DNA of 64,000 bases, taken from the NCBI RefSeq assembly GCF_018320785.1, contig NC_054885.1, positions 3,980,921-4,044,920 on the forward strand, read 5' to 3'. Of this stretch, positions 56,504-64,000 are shown piece after piece. Position numbers and translations under genes: made by a program. The stretch is from Cheilinus undulatus. Taxonomy: Eukaryota; Chordata; Actinopteri; Labriformes; Labridae. Numbering within the stretch: position 1 is the stretch's first letter; the number at the start of each line of letters is the position of its first letter. The notes below the pieces were generated by a model. It was given only the letters and a program-made list of their open reading frames with translations. It made no database searches and was not told the origin of the DNA.

Positions 56504-59500
56504 GTTTGTCATTAAAAACAACGATTAACGGAGGATTACCGGCTTCATGTTGGCTGATAAACTGTGTCTGTATCACTGGTTATGTTTTATTTTAACAGGT
56601 GCATTTACTTCTGTCATTTTCAATCGTTACAGCTCCATTCATTTACCGGGATGTGAATTACAGCCTGCAGGTGTAATGGTTTGAAGAGTGACCGTGCTAA
56701 CGGGTGACATCCGAGTGCGTCCCTGGTTGTTGTGGTTGAAAAAGATGCTCAAGACGGAAACTGTTTGAACTGATGTCCATTTATTTATTTGTTTTTAGTA
56801 CGATGTCAAAATACTTTGCACATTTGGACAACAACGATCTCAATCACCAATTAACACAGTCACTCTTTGAACCTTAACACCGGGTCCTACAAGGACACGC
56901 TTTACATTAACATTAGGGTGATTTCCTCCGCTGCTCCCTATCTGACCCACTGAAAAGGTCCTGATTTAAACAACAGAGACTCATATTTCTTTAAACTATT
57001 TACAAAAATACTCAGAATAAAAGCATAAAGGAGCAATCCACCGGGTTTGTTAGGGAGCAATTCATTCAGTTTCATTGTAAACTAGATCAAAATTGCAATT
57101 TCAAATGAAATTGCGTGGGGATGCCAAGAGCCGAATTGTGGAAGAACTGCTGAAAATAGTCAAAAAGTACAAAAATAGCTGAAAATAGCATGAAAGTAGC
57201 TTAAAAGGGACAAAAATAGCTGAAAGTAGCCTAAAAAAGCTGAAAATAGCTTAGGAATAGCTGAAAATAGCTTAAGAATAGCTGAAAGTAGCCGTAAAAT
57301 AGCTGAAAATAGCTTAGGAATAGCTGAAAATAGCTGAAAGTAGCCTTAAAATAGCTGAAAATAGCCTAAAAGTAGCTGACATGGCATTCAGTAGTTAAAA
57401 AAAAGCATAGAAAAAGCTTAAATAGCATGGAAATAGCTGAAAATACATAAAAGCTGAAGAGTATAATACCTGATTTGTGAAGAATGTGAAATCATTGCTC
57501 AAAATATAGAATTTAAAAAGCAAAATAGTTGAAAAAGTATAAACAGTGTAAAAAAGTTTTTAAAATAGCCTAAAAGAGCACAAGAAGCTGAAGAGCGTGA
57601 TAGTAAAATAGTGAAAATAGCCCAAAGAATGCCAAAGTTATAAGGAGTTGAAGAAAGTGCAGATTTGTGAAATTTGCCATCTGTTTAACATTGTTAAACA
57701 AAGTTAATTATTTTAAAAATTGTAAAAGTTAGAAATGAGAAAAGTCATAGCCATTGAATGACGAAGAAACTGGATTTTTTTAAGTTTAAACGGTGTCAAT
57801 ATGACAAAGTATGAAGGAGGAGATAGCGGACACGGAAGAAGAAGAAGAATAGACAAAATGGCCGATGCGAATATCAATAGTTAAGCATCCACACTAATAA
57901 CCTGTAAAGATCTTAGGTTAGGGCTGACACAAGACCTGGATTTTAAGCTAAAATATGATTCTAGGGAAAACTGTACAATATGCATGGACCTACCTTTTTC
58001 CAAACCAAGGCAACACCCACAGAAGTCTTACCAGGTTACAATGGGTTATTTATTTTTCTCAGTGAGGAAAACTGCAGATAGTGCCCGCATATTATATATA
58101 GAATTACAGAATTTTTCCCTAGTACAACTTAAAATATTCATTATCAAATTTGAGGCCATTTTTTCTTAGCTTTTATTTTTTGCAAACGAGGAAAGAGTTT
58201 ATATTCAATTCTTTCAAACTCTTTATTTTAAAGCCCAAAGTGAGTATTCAGCCCTTTCTTTTGTCTTAAAACAGTTCTAAAAATGCCAACACCTATAATC
58301 ACTAAACATGATGAGGAAAGAGGGCAAATTGTGCATTGGAGCAAATATTTAACATTTTCTCAAAAACTAATTTACTTGAATGATCATCAGTTTGGTTGAA
58401 GAATAATTTTCTTGCACCTCTGATTAAAAAGTTGTTCTGCTGCAACAAAGACAAAGTTTTTTATGTATACATTATATTGCCAAAAGTATTCACTCACCTG
58501 CCTTGACTCACATATGAACTTAAGTGACATCCCATTCTTAATCCATAGGGTTTAATATGACGTCAGTCAACCCTTTGCAGCTTTAACAGCTTCAGCTCTT
58601 CTGGGAAGGCTTTCCACAATTTTTGACCATTCTTCCAGAAGTGCATTTGTGAGGTCACACACTGATGTTGGATGAGAAGGCCTGGCTCTCAGTCTCTGCT
58701 CTAATTCATCCCAAAGGTGTTCTGTGGGGTTGAGGTCAGGACTCTGTGCAGACCAGTCAAGTTCATCCACACCAAACTCTCTCATCCATGTCTTTATGGA
58801 CCTTGCTTTGTGCACTGGTGCACAGTCATGTTGGAACAGGAAGGGGCCATCCCCAAACTGTTCCCACAAAGTTGGGAGCATGGAATTGTCCAAAATCTCT
58901 TGGTATGCTGAAGCATTCAGAGTTCCTTTCACTGGAACTAAGGGGCCAAGCCCAGCTCCTGAAAAACAAGCCCACACCATAACCCCCCTCCACCAAACTT
59001 TACACTTGGCACAATGCAGTCAGACAAGTACCGTTCTCCTGGCAACCACCAAACCCAGACTCGTCCATCAGATTGCCAGATGGAGAAGAGCGGTTCATCA
59101 CTCCAGAGAATGCGCCTCCACTGCTCTGGAGTCCAGTGGCGGTGTGCTTTACACCACTGCATCCCACGCTTTGCATTTCACATGGTGATGTATGGCTTGG
59201 ATGCATCTGCGCGGCCATGGAAACTCATTCCATGAAGCTCTCCACGCACTGTTTTTGAGCTAATCTGAAGGCCACATGGAGTTTGGAGGTCTGAAGCGAT
59301 TGACTCTGCAGAAAGTTTGCGACCTCTGCGCCCTCTGTGCCTCAGCATCACTTCAGTTGCTGTCGTTCCCAATGGCTTCCACTTTGTTATAATACCACTG
59401 ACAGTTGACTGTGGAATATTTAGGAGCCAGGAAATTTCACAGCTGGACTTGATGCACAGGTGTCATCCTATCACAGTACCACGCTGGAATTCACTGAGCT

Positions 59501-62500
59501 CCTGAGAGTGAGCCATTCTTTCACTAGTGTTTGTAGAAACAGTCTGCATGCCTAGGTGCTTGATTTTATACACCTGTGGCCATGGAAGTGATTGGAACAC
59601 CTGATTTCAATTATTTGGATGGGTGAGTGAATACTTTTGGCAATATTATGTATATTCAGCTCGTGCAGCTATGAAGCATGAGGTGATGTCATGAAACATT
59701 TCTATGATTTTGAAACAGTTTGCAAAATCCTAATTTACCATGAAATATTTGCATGATAAAGAGAATATGGGGATTTTGCATTTGAGTAGTTAAAACCAGG
59801 AAATACTCCAGATTTCTCTCTAAAATGACTCATCAGATTGATTATTTCAGTGGTAATATATTTTTCTTGCAGCTCTGATTCAAACTCTCATATCCTGCTG
59901 CTTAAAGGAAGTGATTATGTCATCACCAGCTCTCTGGTTTCCTTTCTGACTATTGACTGCTGCTCACTCTGGTAAGAGTGTCAGTGGTTTTTACTCACTC
60001 TTACTTCAACATTTCTGTCATGTTTTTTTTCTTTGAATTTCCAGAGAAGGACCGGCTCCTGTCTGCTGAGCGCAGTTATGGCTCCAGTGAGGTTCTCGGT
60101 GACTGTCGGCCCAGAGTTTTGGTGAGCTCTGATCCACACTGTAAGCAGCACGAGGATGAGGAAGAAGAGGAGGAAGAGGCCCTGAGGAGGAAGCTCAAAT
60201 ACTTCTTCATGAGCCCGTGTGATAAATATCACGCCAAGGGACGCAAACCTTTTAAACTGGGCCTGCAACTGCTCAAAATCATCATCGTGACCGTGCAGGT
60301 AGGGATGCGTTCATGCTGGAGGTTTCGTTATGATTCTTTAGTTTCTTGAAGGTTGAAGCTTCTTTGTTCACGTCTGTTTTTGTCTCTTCAGTTGGTGCTG
60401 TTTGGTCTGAGTAACCAGATGGTGGTGACGTTTAAAGAGGAGAACACGGCGGCGTTCAAACATCTTTTCCTGAAAGGTTTCCAGGACAACGTTCCTCAGG
60501 CCGTGCACACACAGAAGGACCTGTACAGCCACATCTACTTCGCCATCGAGCAGGTAGCTTTAAAATCAAGACAGGAAGTCAGGGTGGTTTTAACCTGCAG
60601 ATGATTTGATCCTTACATGCTCACCTTTGAGATTTCTTTGAGACCTTTGATTTAATTTCACTGCTTTGTGGACAGTATCACTCTATATCTGATTAAATTC
60701 TAACTAAGCTGAGGTTTAACGGTTTGTAATCCTCTTTTAAAACAGAAGAATCAACACTACAGTTGTCATTATTCTGGATATTTAAATTTGGTATTATTCT
60801 TGGAAAAATTTAATTATATTGAGGCTGATTTGACTCCAAAGCAACTATAACAAAAGCCATACATTACTCAGTTTCTTGTTTGTAGTTACTATAAACTGCA
60901 AGAAAGCAGGAGCTTTCTTGCAAACCCTAACCCCCAATTCCCCAAAAAGTTGGGACACGAAAAAAACACAAAACAGTGATTTGCAAACCATCTTCAATCT
61001 ATATAAACTTAATAGAGCACAAAGACAAGATGTTAAATGTTCAAACTGATAAACTTACTTGCTAATATTTCAAATAGACACACATTCTGGATTTGATGCA
61101 TGCAAAATGTTCCACAAAAGTCCAAAAAACAGGAGCAAGAAAAGACTGAGAAGGTTGTGAAATGCTTAGAAACTTCTGAAATGTTCCAAATGTAAGTAGG
61201 TTGATTAGTAATAGGTGACAGTACCATGGTTGGGTATAAAAGGAGCGCTCCTGGGTGCCGGTTTAGCTCAGTGGGTGGCGCAGGTGCCCATTTACAGAGG
61301 CTGTAGTCATCAAGGCATTGCCCCCCGCTCTTTCTCCCCATGTTTCCCATCTCTCTTCAGCTGTCCGATCTAAATAAAGGCCAAAAAAAGCCACCCAAAA
61401 ATCATTTTTTAAAAAGGAGCAGCCCTGAACAGCTCTGTAGTTCACAATCAACAATGATAAGAGGCTTTCCACTTATTGAAACACTGTGGGCAAACAGTCC
61501 AACAGGTTATGAACAACTTTATTTACCATGCACGACTAAGAATTAAGATATTTTATCACCTAGAGTCCATAATATCATCAAAAGATTCAGAGAGTCTGGA
61601 GAAATCTCTGCACATTAGGGGCAAGGCTGTATTTTATCAGCTTTTCTACAGAGGGCTGGATGGAATTCTTTCATATTCTTGCTTCATGTTCATCTTAAAG
61701 GGGACATATTTTACCCTTTAAGACAAGTTTATACTGGTCTCAGAGGTCCCCAAAACATGCCTGTGAAGTTTGTTGCTGAAAAAAACCTCCAGTTTTGGAT
61801 TTTTGCATGTCTAAAAACTCCCTCTATTTCAGCCCTGCCCAGAACAAGCTGTTTCTGTGTCTGTGGCTTTAAATGTTTATGAGCTGTCTGACTCCGCCCC
61901 TCTCAGGAAATGGATTTGGCTCTCTTGATCTTACTCTCTGTTAGAAAAGCCTGAAAAATTGATGTTTGCATATTATGTGACCTTTGTGTAGCTTAGCAGT
62001 GCAGGGTTCCTGTTTTCATATCTCTTTCTTCATACATTCTGGACTCCATACAGGCCAGCCTAGGCCCCACCCTCTTTCTTCTGTGAAGCCATGCTGTTGT
62101 GACTTGTTCAGAATGTGTCTTGGCATTGTCTTGTTAAAAAGACGTCTGGATGGAAGCATATGTTGCTACAACACCTGTATATCTCTCAGTTTTTATGGTG
62201 CCTTCACAGATGTGCAGGTGACCCATGCCATGGGCACTGATACACCCACACACCATCACAGATGCGGGCTCTTGGACCCTGTATTGATAAAAGCCTGGGT
62301 GGTCCTTTTCCTCTTTAGCCTGGAGGATGACCATTAAAATGTGGACTTGTCAGACCTCAGCACACTTTTCCTCTTTAGGTCAGTCCATCTGAGGTGAGCT
62401 CAGGCCTGGAGAAGTGGGCGTGGCTTCTGGATGTTGATAAATGGCTTTGTCTTTACATGGTAGATTCTAAACTCCCATTTGCAGCTGATGTGAACTGCTG

Positions 62501-64000
62501 TGTTAACCAAGAAAGGTTTTCTGAAGTGTTCCTGAGCCCACATTGTAATATCCATTTTAGAATGATGCTAATTTTTAATGCAGCATCACTTTAGGGGTCA
62601 AAGGTCACGGGTATTCAATGTTGGTTTACAGCCTTTCCCCTTACATGCAGAGATTCTTTCAGATTCCAGATATTGTGGACTAAGGATGGGGAAATCTCAA
62701 AATTCTTTGCCATTCAATTATGGGGAGCATTATAAATAAACTGTTGGACTATTAAACCATGAAGTCTTTCACATGACTGAATGAATGAAAGGCTCCCAAT
62801 CATGATACTATCACCTGTTACCAGTCAACCGACTGACAAGTGGATCTTTGCAGGTGTTTCTGAGCATTCAGCAACTTTCCCAGTCTTTTCTTGCGCTTGT
62901 CCCAACTTTTTTGAAAAATGTTGCAGGCATATAATACAGAATGTGCATTCATTTCCAAAAAAACAAAATGTGTATCAATTTGAACATTAAATATCTCGCC
63001 TTCATGTTGTTTTCAATTCGAAATAAGTTGAAAATAATTTGCAAATCACATTTTACGTGTCCCAGCTTTTCTGGAACTGGAGTTTTTGTATTTTACAGAG
63101 GCCAGAGAAGCTAATATAGGGAATGTAGTGGCTGTTTGTCTATAACTCAACCCATATCCTCTGTAACTCCTCGCCTCTCTCCCCGTCAGTACTTGGCTCT
63201 GCCTCAGCTCTCTCTGGGTCGCTACGCCTACGTTTTGGGCGTCGGTGCAAACGACAGCGCCCTCTCCCTTTGCCAGAGGTACTACAGGAAGGGAACCATC
63301 GACCCCGTCAATGACACCTTCGATATCGACCCTCACGTCGTCACCGGTAGGTTTGACATTTATCTTTTTCTCTCCTTAAAGTCTGGTGAACTAAACTCTG
63401 GATATTCTGTGGTAAAACCAGCAGCGCTGCTTTGTTTGAACTCATCCCTTCAGGAGACGATCGTGTCAGTGAATCATTGTGTTCTTGCTCCAAATATGTC
63501 AAAAAGTGCCCCGCAACTCTGGCCTACTTTTTAGGGCTGAAAATAGTTTCTGTCATTACTAGATGCTGGCTGCTGGTCCAAACAAATATTGTCTTTATGG
63601 TCTTCAATTTGCAGGGAGGAGTTTGGGAAACAACAAGCTAAGGAGACAAAAAAAGAAGTTCCTACTAAATTTTAACCAACATAACTGCTTTTTTTACCTG
63701 CATACTTCAGAAGTAACGGCTGAGTTTCTGACTCAGGATGTTATTTTGATGCATTTTTAAATAATAGCTGATTAGCAGAGATATTTTTTTACAAAGCATG
63801 ATAAATAAAAATCACCAACTGGGCTGTTAGAGTCTGAGAGGAAGTGTGGAGAAGACGTGTGGGTTTTTGCTTCACATGATGTGGAAAAAGTCTTTTAGTG
63901 CACTTAAATGCCCTCATGTGATTTATTTGACTTCCTCTTCTTCTATTTTTGGATGTTTCCAGATTGTTTTGGACTGAATCCACTGAACTACAGCGCTGCT
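56467..64000 (+). CDS. mcoln1: Mucolipin-1 (TRPML1), N-terminal part; cut by window end
   Basis: Lysosomal/late-endosomal PI(3,5)P2-gated cation channel. Coding exons: 56467-56503, 60045-60298, 60392-60553, 63190-63346, 63963-64000+. All phases agree. The Kozak ATG (ACCATGG) starts [12 protein letters not shown]. An acidic dileucine sorting motif EKDRLL follows (residues 13-18), then a Glu-rich run, the basic [17 protein letters not shown] and KGRKP segment (phosphoinositide-binding region), and TM1 ([19 protein letters not shown], about 81-101). The first luminal domain then begins with [13 protein letters not shown] and [24 protein letters not shown] and the DTFDIDP block are mucolipin signatures; mcoln1 rather than its paralogues rests on the EKDRLL N-terminus and the trappc5 neighbour. 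Confidence 0.94.
57125..57640. repeat. AGCTGAAAATAG array
   Basis: About 0.5 kb of AGCTGAAAATAGCTTAGGAA-type units with a period of about 10-20. In mcoln1 intron 1. Confidence 0.82.
58466..59654 (-). mobile_element. Tc1-like transposon with intact ends and broken transposase
   Basis: Element of about 1.19 kb in mcoln1 intron 1. The ends match as inverted repeats for about 33 bases (left TATACATTATATTGCCAAAA, right the complement with one mismatch, continuing GTATTCACTCACC). Minus-strand frames give a Tc1/mariner transposase: helix-turn-helix part at 59178-59372, first catalytic Asp region at 58938-59162 (WSDEPLF), C-terminal part at 58567-58980 ([21 protein letters not shown]). The pieces are in different frames and an early stop follows [17 protein letters not shown], so it is inactive. 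Confidence 0.88.
60045..60298 (+). CDS. mcoln1: mcoln1 exon 2: dileucine motif, basic region, TM1 start
   Basis: Acceptor GAATTTCCAG ends at 60044; donor GTGCAG|GTAGGG at 60299. It encodes residues 13-97, with EKDRLL, the acidic run, [16 protein letters not shown] and most of TM1. Confidence 0.94.
60392..60553 (+). CDS. mcoln1: mcoln1 exon 3: end of TM1 and luminal domain start
   Basis: Acceptor CTCTTCAG ends at 60391; donor GAGCAG|GTAGCT at 60554. Encodes [18 protein letters not shown] and on to [10 protein letters not shown] (residues 98-151). Confidence 0.95.
61254..61412 (+). mobile_element. tRNA-derived SINE in mcoln1 intron 3
   Basis: GGTTTAGCTCAGTGGGTGGC is a clear A-box region; the B-box is worn. 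It ends with TAAATAAAGGCC and an A-rich tail. Nested inside the fold-back element. Confidence 0.6.
61697..61989. mobile_element. Short MITE in mcoln1 intron 3
   Basis: AAAGGGGACATATTTTACCC at the left and GCATATTATGTGACCTTT at the right are imperfect inverted ends. A related end (AAGGTCACATATTGTGC) lies at 5581-5600. Confidence 0.5.
62044..62420 (-). mobile_element. Tc1 transposase fragment inside the mcoln1 intron 3 element
   Basis: The minus-strand frame 62134-62334 reads [20 protein letters not shown] and LHICEGTI, a Tc1 DDE-domain segment. Ends are lost. Confidence 0.7.
63190..63346 (+). CDS. mcoln1: mcoln1 exon 4: luminal domain
   Basis: Acceptor CCCCGTCAG ends at 63189; donor ACCG|GTAGGT at 63347. 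Encodes [31 protein letters not shown] and [11 protein letters not shown]; exits in phase 1. The NDT in it is an N-glycosylation sequon. Confidence 0.95.
63963..64000 (+). CDS. mcoln1: mcoln1 exon 5, partial at window edge
   Basis: Acceptor GTTTCCAG ends at 63962. The first two bases complete the Asp codon of VVTDC, then [12 protein letters not shown] runs to base 64000. The rest of the channel, including the pore, lies outside. Confidence 0.85.

Larger units (their letters stand above)
60932..63081. mobile_element. Fold-back DNA transposon with ~300-bp arms and nested repeats
   Basis: In mcoln1 intron 3. Left end CCCCAATTCCCCAAAAAGTT-GGGACACG; right end is the complement of CTCCAGTTCCAGAAAAGCTG-GGACACG. 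Similarity of the arms continues inward for roughly 300 bases (60932-61240 against 62780-63081). Between them sit a SINE, a small MITE and a Tc1 transposase fragment. Related ends (AAAAAAGTTGGGACAG) occur at 24205-24345 and 40590-40790. Confidence 0.65.

Noticed and set aside
62394-62594. Small plus-strand frame in mcoln1 intron 3
   Set aside because: It lies inside the nested transposon and has no recognisable protein content.

Overview
The window is vertebrate nuclear DNA, most likely from a ray-finned (teleost, probably percomorph-like) fish. Four intron-containing protein genes have GT..AG junctions whose codon phases agree exon to exon, and the introns and intergenic DNA are packed with fish-type Tc1-like elements, tRNA-derived SINEs, hAT- and Harbinger-like MITEs and simple arrays. 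There is no sign of bacterial gene organisation. The species cannot be told from the sequence.

Layout: (1) about 1-31.4 kb, minus strand: wiz (widely interspaced zinc finger protein). A non-coding first exon lies near 31.1-31.3 kb, the start codon is at 25771, and ten coding exons run down to 3072. They give 1347 codons in one open frame, and the gene continues past the left edge. A second, internal first exon with a YY1-type promoter motif lies near 10.3 kb. (2) 35.3-41.5 kb, minus strand: pglyrp2-type peptidoglycan recognition protein, complete in five coding exons (471 aa, secreted, zinc-amidase residues intact). (3) 46.4-53.6 kb, plus strand: trappc5, complete (188 aa, two coding exons). 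(4) 56.5 kb to the right edge, plus strand: mcoln1 (mucolipin-1/TRPML1), five coding exons seen, cut by the window end.

The genes do not form one pathway: wiz is a chromatin co-repressor adaptor, pglyrp2 an innate-immune amidase, trappc5 a TRAPP vesicle-tethering subunit, mcoln1 a lysosomal cation channel. The order is informative because the human orthologues sit on 19p13 in two separate places (WIZ/PGLYRP2 and TRAPPC5/MCOLN1).

The rest is repeat-rich. The most distinctive items are a degenerate ~140-bp array with higher-order modules, bracketed by two 139-bp direct repeats in wiz intron 1; a 23-copy, 50-bp minisatellite in pglyrp2 intron 1; T-rich/A-rich 'TTTTTGCCACTTTT' arrays in both orientations around 43-51 kb; and a Tc1 element in trappc5 intron 1 split by a LINE fragment (16-bp target duplication) and by a hAT-like element (8-bp target duplication). 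Two E-box/CLEAR-type motifs stand just upstream of mcoln1. I found no convincing new gene system; the novelty is in repeats, gene architecture and regulatory sites. Exon borders were assigned by eye from splice consensus, frame and phase, without transcripts.
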